Numbered from the stretch's first letter, positions 23,649-36,430 are shown. The stretch is 64,000 nt of DNA from Magnolia sinica (GCF_029962835.1 NC_080591.1:40431501-40495500); one strand, 5' to 3'. The notes: generated from the letters alone by a model not told the origin. Program-made: numbers and translations.

Positions 23649-24774
23649 TGAAACATCGAACTAAGCGTACCGTTCGACGTCCTTAGTCAGGTTCCTTATC
23701 CCACTCTACTACTCGGGTTGTGCACACCATTTGCACATCGGAGGATGACCCGGAGAATGTACGAGATTTCCATACTCGGAGTATAATCATTGAGTGCATT
23801 GTGAATGTCAATCACATTGCTAGATTTGGTCTTTTTGAAATTCTCTCCGAGATAAGATGGGAGAAAATTTTTGATTGGGGTGGACCTACTTACCAGTCAA
23901 TTGCTCAAGGGATGTATGCATCCATTAGTGACATCTCTTCTGATGCATTAACATTTTCTATTCAAATTTTGGAAGATAGTGTAACCATTATACCATCCAT
24001 CATATCGTCTATTATAGGCATTTATATGGCAGAAGATGGAATTCTTATTCCGACTCTTTTTGAAGATATGTATTCTTTGGAAAGAAATTCCATCACTCAT
24101 GTGTTATGTGGTTTTAATGACAATGCGTACTAGTAACTCTCTCCCCACTTACAATCTTCTTCCAAATACTGTGTTCTTCATCGCATCTTCACTTCTAACG
24201 TTTATCTAAGGGTCGGGAATAAGACTGATCTTACTTCCTACATGATGCGCATTATTTACTCTGTTATTTTCAATATTCGCATTTGTCTTCCATCCTTGAC
24301 ATCATACTTGATTATTCAGTATCGTCTCCATCCTCGTCTTGGGTCCATTCCATTTACATTCCTTATGACTTCCATTGCTTTGCGATACAATGTCTAAATT
24401 CCTGCGATTGAAGCACCAGAGTCCGAGCTTCCTTTCGGCAATGCAAACTTAAACATGATGACGCTTGAATTGAGACCTAAGTAGCGACGTGATCAGGAAG
24501 CAGTTCCTGAAGGAGATGTCAACATGGATGACATCTTTGCTGATTTGGAAGAATCTGATGATACAAACGATTCAGACTTCTAGCCTTCGCAATTCTCTAA
24601 GAGGTTGGAGAGATTAGAGAAGATGGTGGAAGATTTGCATGTTTCACAGGATTCATTACTTCAAAATCAGAAACAAAAAATGAAGTACATGAAAAAGTAC
24701 TTTCATCACTTTAGTAGGAGTTTGAAGATTAATGATCCTGATATGCTTGCACCGTCCTCTTCTAACTCTGGTTG
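23649..24774 (+). pseudogene. Extra ORF after pol, as in env-like Sireviruses (broken)
   Basis: It begins at ATG 23649 with a short basic start (MKHRTKRTVRRP, then a stop). The longest open part is 23720-24133, a folded-looking domain with VNVNHIARFGLFEIL and SISDISSDALTFSIQILEDS. After further stops and shifts, the end (about 24586-24774) reads a charged heptad-rich helix (RLERLEKMVEDLHVSQDSLL, then QKMKYMKKYFHHF), a probable coiled coil, closing at TGA 24772. Position between RNase H and the 3' LTR, together with a C-terminal coiled coil, is what env-like Sirevirus ORFs show. I see no clear signal peptide or membrane segment, so an envelope role is not supported by the sequence. Confidence 0.6.
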
Positions 24775-25091
24775 ATTAGACTTTTCTTATGGTCTGTAAT
24801 AACTTTAATTCTCTCTTTTGGATTATTTGAACTAAGATGATAACTCTTTCCTTACATACATCTGGATGATATTTAATATGTTTTATGTTGTGTGTTATTA
24901 TCCCTAATTATCTACTTGAATGCTTCATTTATTTTTGTTCTTCCTTTGTCAACTTTTGACAAAAAGGGAGAGAAAAGATATAGATAATATATGGATATGA
25001 TAATGAGCACATCTCTCTCACATTGAATAACATATGAGCACCTACACTTGAAATTACGGTAAAGACAGCTTTAGTAGAAGTAGGAATAGGT
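24775..25091 (+). other. Element 3' untranslated region with first PPT-like motif
   Basis: TTTTGACAAAAAGGGAGAG at 24953-24971 resembles the polypurine motif at 27740. No gene is present. Confidence 0.55.
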
Positions 25092-27503
25092 CAAAGTGTC
25101 CTAGAGAGGGGTGAATAGGAATTTATAAAATTTTATGACAGTTTAAAATCCTATCATCATTATCTTAATCTAATATAACAATTTATCAAGATATCTTTAA
25201 CTTAACTCTAATGGCTTTCAAGCCAAATAGAGGATCCAATCAAAAGACTATTCAATATCTAAACAATATATAAATTTAGTCTATGATGGATTGAATGAGT
25301 GACTGTGTGTGGAATGTGATACTTATCAGTTCTAAGTAATCATGTCATCATGCATCATGTGAACATTCAAAGTAAACACAGAAAAGTAAAGTGCAAATAA
25401 TAATCCCAAACACAGTCATTTATAGTGGTTCGGCTACTTGCTTACTCCACTCCCGGCGGACGCACTCAACCCTTAAGTATACCAGATTTCACTAATAGAG
25501 GTTTCAAATCAGGTTCACCTCAAACCAGTACAACCTAAATAAGGCTGACTCTAGAACCTATACAAGGTTCCTAACATGTCTCCACGAGATACAAATGTAT
25601 ACCTCACACATGAGCAATGATCAACACACAGCACCCAGGTTTTATGCTCTACACACGAGCAAAGGATCCATACAAGGAACCTAGGGTTTTAAGCCACACA
25701 GGCTAAGGATCCACGCAAGGAACCTAGAGTTTAGCCCTACACAAGAGCAAAGGTCAACACACAACACCTAGGTTTTAGGCCACACAGGCTAAGGACCTAC
25801 ACTAAGGACTTAAGTTTATGCTCACCAAGAACATGGGTCAACACACAGCACCCACCGTATTCTCCTGTCGGAGGCCTCCTATGAGGACTTAAAAGGGGTG
25901 AGAATCACCTGTGACCCAATCCTACACAAAGGAATGATCAGCAGGGTCTCTGGACTCTATTGACTTACAGATAAGTAGATGAGCCCCATTAAAAACGTTG
26001 ATGAAGATCTCCTCCTTTAATGACGAAGAATCTTCAGCTCCCTTGATCCGTAACCCTTATGATGCTCCAATGTAAGGCGACGGGTTAGGTCAAGGATATG
26101 TTGAAATCCTACTCTATTAAATGTTTTCCTATTTTAGAGACGAAGTGATTCCAAGCATTCAAGCATTCAAGGTATCCCAACTCAATGATTTGCCATTAAG
26201 GTAGTAAGCTGGATGATCCTTGAATGCAGAAGGTCATTCCCCAATCCACTCTATTTAATATCAATGATGAGGATGGATTGGAGGATGAACTCCTATGAGA
26301 AAAAGAGCTTAGGGTAAATAGTATGTAGGACTCTCTCAAGGCTCTCTCTATTTTTCTCACTGCAGCAACTAATAGCAAGTTTTCCTTAAATAGGCAAAGA
26401 GATCCAACGGTAATAGTATAGTCAGATTTTTTATTGAGTTCGATATCATCGATCCATCATCAATATCATCGAACATATACTTTCAAAGACATCGAGGAAC
26501 AGATCGATGACATGAACTCTTTTGACAATCACAGTTAAATCTCTTATACACAGCTCAATCATATCGAACATGCTTCGATGTCATTGGATTTCGAACTCCG
26601 ATTTCATCGAACCATGGTTCAATTTCTGGATAATGAAAAATAAGAGCAGGTTAAGAATGAGACAGCTGGCTTCGATATTATCGATCCTCCCACGATGTCA
26701 TCGGATTTCAAATGTCGATGATATCGATACCTGGTTCGATTCATCGATCTTTTATAGAAGATTTTCCTATAAGATTGCTGGACATTCCATTGTCCAAATT
26801 CGATGATAATGACCTAGATTCGATATAATTGATATTTTAATATTGATATTATCGAGGGAGTCTCGATTCCTCGAATCATTTAAAGAGGATTTACGTGAAA
26901 GCTTGTTGGACAGTTTGGTCCGAATTCGATTACATCGAAGATCCATCGATATCATCGGAGATTGCATTCCAAGGATATCGAGGCTCTCTTCGAGTCATCG
27001 ATAAATATGTAATTTTCCTTAGTAGCTTGCTAGACACAAACAGACTAGAATTTGATTATATCGAACCGTCTTGATGATCTCGAAATTTGAATGTCGATGA
27101 TATCAATTGTTCCATCGATTCATCGATAATTTTGTTTAGAGATCAAGTTGGTTGTTGGACACAAGTGGTCCTCAATTCGATGATATCGATTACATGTTGA
27201 GGACATCGATAACTGGTGTCCAATCTCATCGAGGTTATCTCGATATATCGATGAAAACTGAAAACTTAGAGATTTTCCTGATTTTGCAAAATAGTTTTCA
27301 TACTTTAGCCCTATGTTGTTCTAGCCATTTTTAAGGGTTTTACATTCTTGGGTGTTTTGGGACATGGGATGTGAGGCTAAGTTTACCTTTGAAGAGTTTG
27401 GGTCACACATCCTGTTGAGGCAGATGCTTGAAAGATCTTCCTATGAGGCTTACTTGACTTGCTGACTCAACACTCATGCTAATTAACAAACCAGGGCACT
27501 TTC
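25092..27503. mobile_element. Unclassified 2.4-kb insertion with short inverted ends
   Basis: The left end CAAAGTGTCCTAGAG and the right end, read on the other strand, GAAAGTGCCCTGG form an imperfect inverted repeat. Inside, 25390-25520 contains TTTATAGTGGTTCGGCTAC followed by CTTGCTTACTCCACTCCC, wording I recall from plant retroelement non-coding DNA. 25560-25870 has repeated CCACACAGGCTAAGGA/CACACAGCACC words, and 26440-27245 is rich in ATCGAT. No coding domain is visible. The flanks are both typical Sirevirus 3' untranslated sequence, so I treat it as inserted, but no target duplication is evident. It could instead be family-specific 3' sequence. Confidence 0.4.
26440..27245. repeat. Region dense in ATCGAT/TCGATGATATCGA words
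   Basis: Short self-complementary words such as GATATCATCGA, TCATCGG and ATCGATAA recur every 15-40 bp in both orientations without a fixed period. It reads as non-coding. Confidence 0.7.
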
Positions 27504-27754
27504 AACACTTGTATGCATAAATTCTATGGAATTATATTTGTTTGCAACATGTGATATATGTGACGTAGGGGGAGTTTCCTATGCATGATCTAAGGGGGAG
27601 TAATAAGATCCAAGATATCTCTTATGATACTCAAATGCTCCTTTGAATCATTGATTGTATGTAAAGTATGTGTTATTGAGATGTTATAATATGTTATGAT
27701 GAATTGTACGTTTGTATGAGTGAATTTTGTCGCGAAATTGACAAAGGGGGAGAT
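27504..27754 (+). other. 3' untranslated region with repeated polypurine tracts
   Basis: GGGGGAG occurs at about 27568, 27591 and 27746. The last, AAAGGGGGAGAT, directly precedes the LTR and is the likely primer for plus-strand synthesis. Multiplied polypurine tracts are a reported Sirevirus feature. Confidence 0.75.
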
Positions 27755-29018
27755 TGTAAGTGCTTATACTCAAGCACAACTTATTTTGTCAAATTTCATG
27801 GTCCTGAAAGGATTGCAAGCTCTCATGAAGACACTCTTCGACAACTCATGAAGATACATTATCGACTTGGTCAAGCGTCTCAGGGAAGACTCAACATCTC
27901 AACTCACGAAAGTATACGGTTCGAAGATCGGAATACTCCGTATGAGTCAACCATCAGGTGGTATAACCTTAAATTGACCTTAGGTTAGATGTATTTCACA
28001 TACGCATTATAATAATCATCTTTTATGTAAAAGTACACTCAAGTTAGGCCAGCCTGACATTTGGTTCAGCCAACCTAATTACCTTCAACTAACCCTACAT
28101 GATTTAGGCAAATATACAGATCATAGAAGATTTTCCGCAACATGTTTGGCCAACCCGACCTTGGGTTCGACTAACTAAACATAACCATTCGGCCAACCTA
28201 GACTTGTTCGGTCAAGTTTCCAGTAATGATAAGAATTTGAATTTCAAGCATATTGGGCCAGCCGAACTGGAGGTTCGGCCAGCCGAATTTGGGCTTGGGC
28301 TAGCTAAATTTTTGAAAGATACTATCCTACGAAATTCGAGTGTCATTGGAATGAAATCGTTGGAATCCAGCTAGCCGAACCGACACTCAGGCGAGTCGAA
28401 TTTCCAAAATCTATGACTATAAATAAAGGGCTTCTCTCATTCATTTATACAACGGAAGTTAGTGAGAAAATCCATCTTTTTAAGAGAGAAAGCCAGGCCC
28501 CTTTTAAACTTTTTTAGCGTAATTCTAATCTTTTGTTTTAGCTTATTTCATTCTCTTTCTCAAGATGCTTTAACTGTCTTTATTAGAGTAATCCAAACCT
28601 TACTTGAGATCAAGAGAATTGAATTTGTAGCACTTAGGGTTTTTGTTTCATATTGAATACTTTATACATTCCTATATTCTTTTGGGTTGAACTCATACAT
28701 GACTTCATCTATATCCCAAGAAGAAGATCACTGCATTCAAGCTACAGCTACGACTTCAACTCGCCAATCGAAGATAAGTACAGTCTTTATATTCATTTCT
28801 GTTTAGGTTTTTCTGACATAGCCTGGAAATCTCAGCGGGTTTGTTTATGGTGATCCTATGAAAATCACAAAGTGTGTTTTGTTGTAATAGCCCATGAAAA
28901 TTATAATAATTGTATCAGGTTGTTAAGGTGACCCTAGGAAAACCTTGAGATAATGAAAGAAAAAATTACGAGTGTAGTAATTTTGGGAGTGAAGTAGGTT
29001 GCATTTATGCACCAAACT
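27755..29018 (+). mobile_element. 3' LTR of the Sirevirus-like element, right end interrupted
   Basis: It starts TGTAAGTGCTTATACTC after the polypurine tract. 28040-28390 is enriched in GGCCAGCCGAAC-type words. A TATA motif precedes the presumed transcription start. It is broken at 29018 by the TGTCACACCCC end of another LTR, and its continuation was not found in the window. No gene is present. Confidence 0.75.
28418..28425 (+). promoter_or_regulatory. TATA box of the Sirevirus LTR
   Basis: TATAAATA followed by AAGGGCTTCTCTC, a pyrimidine-rich start-site context, about 660 bp into the LTR. Confidence 0.55.
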
Positions 29019-30235
29019 TGTCACACCCCAAATCCGGGGACAGACAGCTTCCGTAATGCGATGAATCCGGCACTCAACTTCCACACACCAAGTCCCGAGT
29101 TCGGCGCACCACAAGGAAGATTTTTTATTGAATTTTTTTTAATAATAATACCTGATCATAATGATCCGTAATCACAATACAAAGTAACAACCTCTATTAT
29201 AAATCTTGATGGTTACAAGTACAATGGCTTTCCAAAAGGTACACAACGTCAATATTGCTAAATCACAAAATAGATACAACAAATCGAGAAAGCGATGTCC
29301 TCCAAGCTACTCCTGCCCTAATAAAAATGGGAAATAGGAGGCTTAGGCAAAAAGCCTAGTGAGTACACTCGTGTGTGCGTAGTGTACAAGCATGTAGTAA
29401 AAATCAAATATTAGAGTACACAAGCTGAAGCACAGTGACTAAGTAATGCTACATAAAGCCAAGAGGATAGGATGCAATGCAAGTGATGATATGCAAAGGT
29501 ATGTTGGATGTATGCAGGCATGTAAATCCTCCTTTAAAAGTCCACATCACAATACAATTATCATCACTAGGAATCACCGGGGCCAAGTTTCCAGAACAAG
29601 TCCGAAACTTGTTGAATAAAGGCCTCGCATACCTGCCCTGTCAGTGGGGGGCTTATAGCCATGTCAATACCTACCCGGCATGCTGATAGTGGACCCATTT
29701 TGGGGGTTCATTAAACCCAACCACATTCGCTCCAACTCTTCAGCTAGGCGTGGCCGAATCTCTTCTCACCCGACCACGTCGACAGGAATCAGGCACACAA
29801 TAGTCTTCGGCACTAGGTGACCCATGACATCCGTCCCAGTCTTGCCGATGAGGCTCGAGGGTACCACTCGAGGTTTAGGAAATTTCACCGAGGGGTCTGG
29901 GACCCAGTATAAGAAACTCAAATTTCCGATGCCCACAAATATTAATCACAATGTCGTTGTCATAGTCTCATCAATATAACCACGATGTTTCTATGTTGTT
30001 CATCCATCTCATGAGGATGCTATGCAAAATGCAATGATAATCCACAAGCACACTATGCAATATAATTGCACTCAAGCAATGTTATGCATGTAAGCCACAT
30101 ATGCATACGAGGCAACCCTAAAACCAATTGAGCTCCTCTACCAACCACACCTCTGATCTGCAATCCACCCTCATCGTGGAAAGGATATACATGTAATATC
30201 AGCATCGGCATAAACATAAATTAAATGTAACATCA

Positions 30236-30350
30236 AGTAAGCTTTGGGGACTTCAACTTAGGGACTGTGCCCAATATATTTGCTTAGGGACTTCAACCCA
30301 GGGACTGTGCCTGATGTATTCACTTAGGGACTTCCACCCAAGGATTGTGC
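30236..30350. repeat. Tandem repeat of about 48-50 bp, 2.3 copies
   Basis: Units start GGGACTTCAAC and contain AGGGACTGTGCC, ending with TTCACTTA/TTTGCTTA. Confidence 0.8.
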
Positions 30351-30381
30351 CCTCGGTCTCTCGGACTAGACAACATTCGCA

Positions 30382-30465
30382 CATACTCCATCATGTGCAC
30401 CCCGCACCAACATCCTCTACCATATACTCCATCATGTGCACCCCACACCAACATCCTCTACCACA
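30382..30465. repeat. 41-bp tandem duplication
   Basis: ATACTCCATCATGTGCACC recurs at 30383 and 30424. The two units differ by about one base. Confidence 0.9.
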
Positions 30466-32960
30466 TGCATATGATCTCCATATGATCAAACTATGCACAC
30501 CATGTACTCTTCATCCATGATGCATGTACATGTATGCATGTGTGCATATGCAATATGCACAAATATCATTAGACGAATCAAAAATGATCACAATACCAAC
30601 ATGGCAAAATAATGGTATAATGTGCACTCTCCCTCATGATCATGGGACTATGCGAGTGTCCACACTTCTGCGTCACAAGTGTTCACCAACCACACAATAG
30701 CACAACTACGATCAATCCATCACTCGGCACCAATCACATGGTCGAAACCTTATACAGTGTCACCACAACAGACTGTATATCAAACATGTGCAAGGAATGA
30801 GCACATACCATAACATGTATCAAATCCACATATAAAGATCTATAGCTATTCGAAAGCTAGTTTGTATCACCAACATACTCATTCACGGTTAAGAGTTACG
30901 TGGTTCACCTCATCAGTTCCGTAGGAAGTGGGTACATAAGTGTCACGTCATCATACGGCGCTAGGTGCACTGTCTATGACTCGAGGTGATACATAAGGTA
31001 GTCCACTTAGTCCTTACGTCCAATTGAACACCATTCAAGCATATAAACATAAATTAGCATTACCATACAATACAATCATCACATCTAACCATATACGCAT
31101 CATCATCACCACAAGTATCACATTACACAATTACCGTACATGTGCCCGCACCACATTCTAATTCGCTTTCAATCCAACCTCTCAACAAGTCTATCTATCA
31201 TCCCAAGTGGACTAAGGCCCAGTTCATTGCCACACTTGAATGAGCTAGTTAGTGGGTCACTACATCCTAACCTTTTGACTTGTTTGGTGGTCCATTTGAT
31301 TACCACAAATGGTTCATTCAAGGACTCAATCATAATTCATTCACAAGGTCCAAATACAACTTGGCATACACACATCACAAGGAGTATCTCATGCACTTAC
31401 CAAGAAGCCAAAATATAGGCCCAATATGCACTTCTCATGGAGTCTTACATTCTTAGTAAGAAGAAGTAACTTATGGGCCCGATAGGTTTACCGCTAATGG
31501 GCTCACAAGGGATCCACTCAAGGTGGGCTTTAAGGCTAATAGGCCCACCACTCTAATGTCATTGTGAACATATTAGTGGAGTCCACAAATCAAGCCCAAT
31601 ACTATTAATAAGATGGGTCCAACAATCAATTTGACACACGTCCTAAGTTCACATACCCAAGAGGTTGCACCATCGGCATAGTTCACAAGTCTGGAGTGAC
31701 CACACAATTCTCATATGCCCACATGGTCCTATGGCCATTCCATTATCAGAAGTCCATATGGTTGAGTGGCCACACAAATGTCACTCTACTTGCCATGATA
31801 AAGGATTTAAGGTCAGATGGTTACTTATTTTTACTATACCATAGCTTGCATAATGGGGCAACCACTTTATTAAACTTTCACATGGTCGGGCGGTAAGTAC
31901 CACAATTTCACATAGTTTAGCATGTATATGATTACTATCATGATCTAGTGTCAACATTTCAAAATATCCAAACATAATTGAACAAGCATAATCCTACACA
32001 CGAATACAAGGCTACACTAATTACGCTAAGTCTTAGGCAACAACCGCCTCACACGTCACATGGCTAATAATCTTGATTTAGTACACATGATGAATGGACC
32101 AAGGGCCACATTTAATCACATCACATATAGTTTAGTGGTCCCCACTTCCACCTTATTAACGAGCATAATATTAGGTCCATAATTATGTCATGCTATACCA
32201 AATTGATGTCCACTTTATCATCAAGTTGTACATCATAATTCACATGACTTAGAAAATCCACATGTACAATTTGATTGTATATGGTTCGAATTGCCATGCC
32301 TATGCTTATAAGCATGTGGTTGAGTAGTTGGATGGCCATCAATGCTACTTGATTTTAGACGGTTAGGTGGCCTTGTGTGCATTTCACATTCATACAGTAA
32401 GATGACTACATATACTCCACCATTGCCTATGATTAGGTGGCCATACATACATCAAATACCCATATGATTAATGGGCCAAATAGGTATATCACACCCTCAC
32501 ACCACTAGAGTCTACATATTTGTTATAATTGAACATGTTTAAGGATTTAAACACAAGTCACACGATCCTATTGCTTGGGGCCGCACTCCAGTCAAAGTGC
32601 CAAGTGGTCAAGGGCTATCCACTCGTTATATAATTATCTAATCTAGGGCAGCAACCCAATCCCACACAATTTTGGTCTGACCGCACACACAACACAATTT
32701 TACATGATTCAAGATAGCATACATTCAACACATGAAGATCACAAACTCTTGCCGAAGAGGCCCAATGGTTGACCCAAACAAGGCTACCACTGATGGGCCG
32801 ACATGGTGTTCACTCAAAATGGGCCTTAACGTTCTTGGGCTCACACACCAATGGAATTCACAATGAGTCCTATGCGGTGGAGTCCATGGGGATTTCCTAT
32901 GAGGTTGAGTTGTGTGTGACTCACCTTAGGTTAGGATCCACTCCAACAATCCGGTAAAGT

Positions 32961-33316
32961 TGATGGATGGTATGGGTATACATTACATCATTAATGTGGG
33001 CCTTAGGAAAATTTTAGTTATAAGAGTTCGTTCCTTACTGTTTCAGGTGGTACGGCCTAGGTGGACTTTGGATCAACCTGATTTTTTTGAAACTATACCA
33101 TGCAATGGGCTGTTCAAAGGATGATGTACGGACTCAATAAATCAGATACATCGTGGTAGACCCATAGGGAGTCTTTAATGGTAAATATTCAATTTCTACT
33201 ATTCGTGTGGTGCAACCTACCTAAAATTCGGATCAGCTTGATTTTTGAGCTCATGTACTAAAATGTTCTATGAAAGACAATGTACTATGCAGATCTGATG
33301 CAGACATCAAGTGGGT
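32961..33316. repeat. Half-palindromic GTGGGCC/TGTGGTG family segment; no gene
   Basis: It contains the wording of the dispersed palindromic family (GGATCAACCTGATTTTTTTG, TGGGCTGTTCAAAGGATGA). No coding sequence is seen. Confidence 0.5.
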
Positions 33317-34351
33317 TGTCAGGCCTGTATTCTAGTACCATTCTATTTCTTAGGATCCCTCGATCCTTCCCGTCAAATTTCGAAGACCCGCGACCTGTAG
33401 ATAACATTTGCGAGAGACCCTGAGTCGCATCCTGTAAACCCGAGTCGACTCAACCTGAGACCTATGCCATTGCGACCGCACCGTTGCCATAGTTCCAACG
33501 CCGTGTCTCGTGCGCCAATCCGACACTTAGATTGAGAGATCCAGCCCGTGCATTATCCCGGCCATTAATCGCTTGTTACGGGACCTGAAGTGTCCAAGTA
33601 GATTCTCTAGCAACCAATCATGATGATGACATCACCCTAGTCTACCTAGGCTAGGATGACATCACCCTAGATCTGGCCTCCCATGCTTCTTACAAGTTAT
33701 GATTGCTAGCCCCATGCCTCTTACATCTCATGATGGCAAGCAAGTCATGCCTTCTTTCACTCTCATGATTACCTCCCTACATCTCTCTCCCTCCCATTCT
33801 CTCTCACTTTCTCCATTACTAGAGCTTGGACGTCCCACCTTGGAGAGCCAAAACCCATCTCCATTTTCAGCCACTTTCTAGCTTGATCTCTCCAAATCCA
33901 ACCATCCCAAACTCATCTCAACCATTAAAACCTTTCATTTGGAGCAATAAAACCTAAGGGTGGAAGAAGAAGAAGGAGATTTGAGGTGGGTGCTTCTCTA
34001 GGGTTAGTTTTGATGCTTTCTTACCTAGATCTTTGATTTTCTTGTATGGGGGCATGTAGGACCCACCAATCAATGGTGGAGATCCTACTTGATCTCTTAG
34101 GTGTGGCCAATGACCCACCCTTGTTGCATGCATGATCTATGATGTGGCCATTCTCCATGGACCGCATCATGATGATTTATTTGAATCCATGGCTTTGATG
34201 GGTCATCTAGACCCTAATTTCATGGTGGGGATGGCATCCCCACCTCAGAATTTTTTTGATGTAGGGCCCATGCATGCATGGAGCCCATGATGTACGATTT
34301 GGATTTGTTTGAAGGGACTCATAGTGGCAGAGACCCCTCCCATGGCTGATC

Positions 34352-34390
<39 letters not shown>

Positions 34391-34490
34391 GTGATGATGT
34401 GTGTGGCCCACCTGATGATGAATGAAACATCCAGACCATCCATCTAGTGGGACCTACCCACCTTGCTGCCCACCATCCAGCAGCCTTGCT
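33317..34490 (+). mobile_element. Truncated 5' part of a Tekay-like LTR
   Basis: It starts TGTCAGGCCTGTATTCTAG. It matches 7820-8660 in order (CCTCCCCGTCAAATTYCGA-type block, ACCTGTAGATAACATTTGCG, GTGGCCAATGACCCACC) and then 1-300 including the TC microsatellite. Together these link the start of the window to the LTR family. It ends where unrelated sequence begins near 34490. No internal region follows, so it is a fragment. No gene is present. Confidence 0.7.
34355..34385. repeat. (TC)n microsatellite in the LTR fragment
   Basis: Positional equivalent of 184-221. Confidence 0.9.
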
Positions 34491-34499
34491 GCCTGATTT

Positions 34500-34658
34500 T
34501 TTTGGGTCGGCCTGGCTATACTGTATTTATTATTCCATTCATTCTAAATACAAGCTGTTAAAACGAGCGAATCCAGTGCCTTCCCATGTGTTGTGGGTCT
34601 ACACCCGGGCCGAATCCAAACAATAGAGGTAATGGACCCGAATAAACTGTACCGAGCC
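34500..34658 (+). promoter_or_regulatory. Displaced upstream region of the splicing-factor gene (inferred)
   Basis: This non-repetitive stretch lies between the LTR fragment and the hAT element. If the hAT element and one target copy are removed it joins 40887, about 80 bp before the start codon at 40965. It contains ATACTGTATTTATTATTCC at about 34518. That it is promoter DNA is inference from position only. Confidence 0.4.
34651..34658. repeat. hAT target duplication, left copy
   Basis: ACCGAGCC matches CCCGAGCC at 40879-40886 in 7 of 8 bases. Confidence 0.6.
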
Positions 34659-35053
34659 TAGAGTTAGGCATAGGACAAGTCGACTCGACAGACTCAACTT
34701 GTCTGACTCATTCATACCTGACTAGATCTGAACCAAGTGGGTGAGTCAACCCGAATCGAGTGTGTGAGTCGATCCGAACTGAGTAGAATTCACTCAATCC
34801 GAACTCAAACTGAGTTGAGTCCGGGTCACCTATTGACTCGACTCGACTCAACCCGAAATTTGACTCAGTTTTGACTCAACTTGATTTGAAACCCGACTCG
34901 ACTCAGGTTCAGGTACTATATATATATTAAAAAAAACAAAAAAAAAAACTAATATAACTTACCTACCCGTCGCTCGCACCTGACCTGAGTCACTGACCTC
35001 TCTCCCTCTCTCCTCCTCTCCTGAGTCTAGCAACCACCCACCATTACCTGGCC

Positions 35054-35058
<5 letters not shown>

Positions 35059-35102
<44 letters not shown>
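35059..35102. repeat. (CT)n microsatellite
   Basis: A CT run in the left part of the hAT element. Confidence 0.95.
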
Positions 35103-35105
<3 letters not shown>

Positions 35106-36430
35106 CTCCCTACATCTCCTGCATGACACATGGCCCTGACTGTTTGTTTGTCCCAACTCGATAACTACCATAGCGTGGCCGCTTATATCAACTCAGGCAG
35201 CAACTCTTTTACACCCACTTGGCTAACTGTCTAATCAAGGTAATTTTAAATTTTCTATAGTTCTATTTTGATGATTTTCATCTATTCATCTCTAATTTAG
35301 GGTTTTTGTGAAATTAGGATCCGGTAGGGATGAATGTCTAAATTGAAATGGGTCGGCTATGTCTGGTCTGGCTGTGATGTGTATGGGTTGGCTTGGGTGT
35401 GGCGCGGTTCTGTGTAGTGCATTCGAACTGCCTCGGGTGCGATGGGGCTCGGTGTGGTACGTTCAAGCTGGCTAGCTCGAGTTAAGCCACTTCCAAATTC
35501 TAAACCCTAAACCCAAATCCAAATACCTAAACCCTAAACCCTATACCATAAACATATATCCTAAACCCTAATCCTTAAACCCTAAACAGCTAAACCTGAA
35601 CCTAAACTTAAATCCTTATTCCCCTAACCCCTTGTTGCTTAGCTTATTATTGTGCATTAGACATTTAGCCTATTGTGATTTATTTCTTGTGAATTAGACA
35701 ATTAGTGGTTTATATTTTTGAATTATGTATTACATTGCTTATTGCTTAGCTTATTATTGTGCATTAGACAATAAGCCTAATGTGATCTATTTTTCTAAAT
35801 TAGACAATTAGTTGCACATTTGAAGATTTCTATGTGACTAAGAATAGATATGGTATGTTTTTAGTTGCATAGGAATCGCTCAAATTGTCCCATTTTGAAT
35901 AGTTTAAGGTTAGATAACTAGTATGCATTCATATAACGTATATTAAATCCTCATGCCTGTTCTGCGCTCCATCTCTCCACTTATCTTTGGATATGTTTCT
36001 TCCTTTTTATTTCTCATATCAAATATCTTTGCATTGCTTAGATATTTGGTATGAGAATAAAATGAAAGATTAACTTATCTGAAGATACATATGGAGATGT
36101 TGTTGGAATTTTGACGTGGCGTTTAAATGAGAATATAAAAATATTATAATCTATCCAACCTTAGATGAGTGACTAATTTAGGATTTAGTATATACTTTTA
36201 AAGTATCATGGTGCTAGGCTAATTTAATATCTTTCAATTAGTAAATGACTAGTAAGGAAATTCCCAATACCCCTACTGGTTTGTCAGTCACTTCACTGAT
36301 GATATTAAATAAAGGATTAGGTCTATAATAAAGGATTACACTATATAAGATAAAGATGTGCCCATTGAGATTAATATATCTCAAAGTTCAGTAAAAGGAG
36401 AACAAAAGATTGATAATATGAGAATATTTT
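35103..36430. repeat. hAT 5' non-coding region with telomere-like and 108-bp repeats
   Basis: 35497-35620 contains several degenerate CCCTAAA words, like plant telomere repeats but scattered. A direct repeat containing TTGCTTAGCTTATTATTGTG occurs at about 35635 and 35743. No coding sequence is seen. Confidence 0.6.

Larger units (their letters stand above)
29019..32960 (-). mobile_element. Diverged chromovirus-group LTR fragment
   Basis: It begins TGTCACACCCCAAATCCGGGG, the inverted end of the same LTR type as 15272. Words shared with the solo LTR tail (16340-16700) occur in the same order: the Cys-poor CATGCTGATAGTGGACCCATT block near 29680, the CCGACCACGTCG block near 29770, and GGTTTAGGAAATTTCACC near 29873. 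Similarity fades to the right and the 5' end is not seen. Contents are repeat-rich, with no gene. The right limit is approximate. Confidence 0.6.

Noticed and set aside
33699..33881. Short + strand frame in the LTR fragment
   Set aside because: It lies in LTR sequence shared with 8200-8400 where the frame is not conserved.
35497..35620. Interstitial telomere block
   Set aside because: The CCCTAAA words are scattered and imperfect, and short versions occur in other leaders (53640-54010), so base-composition bias is enough.
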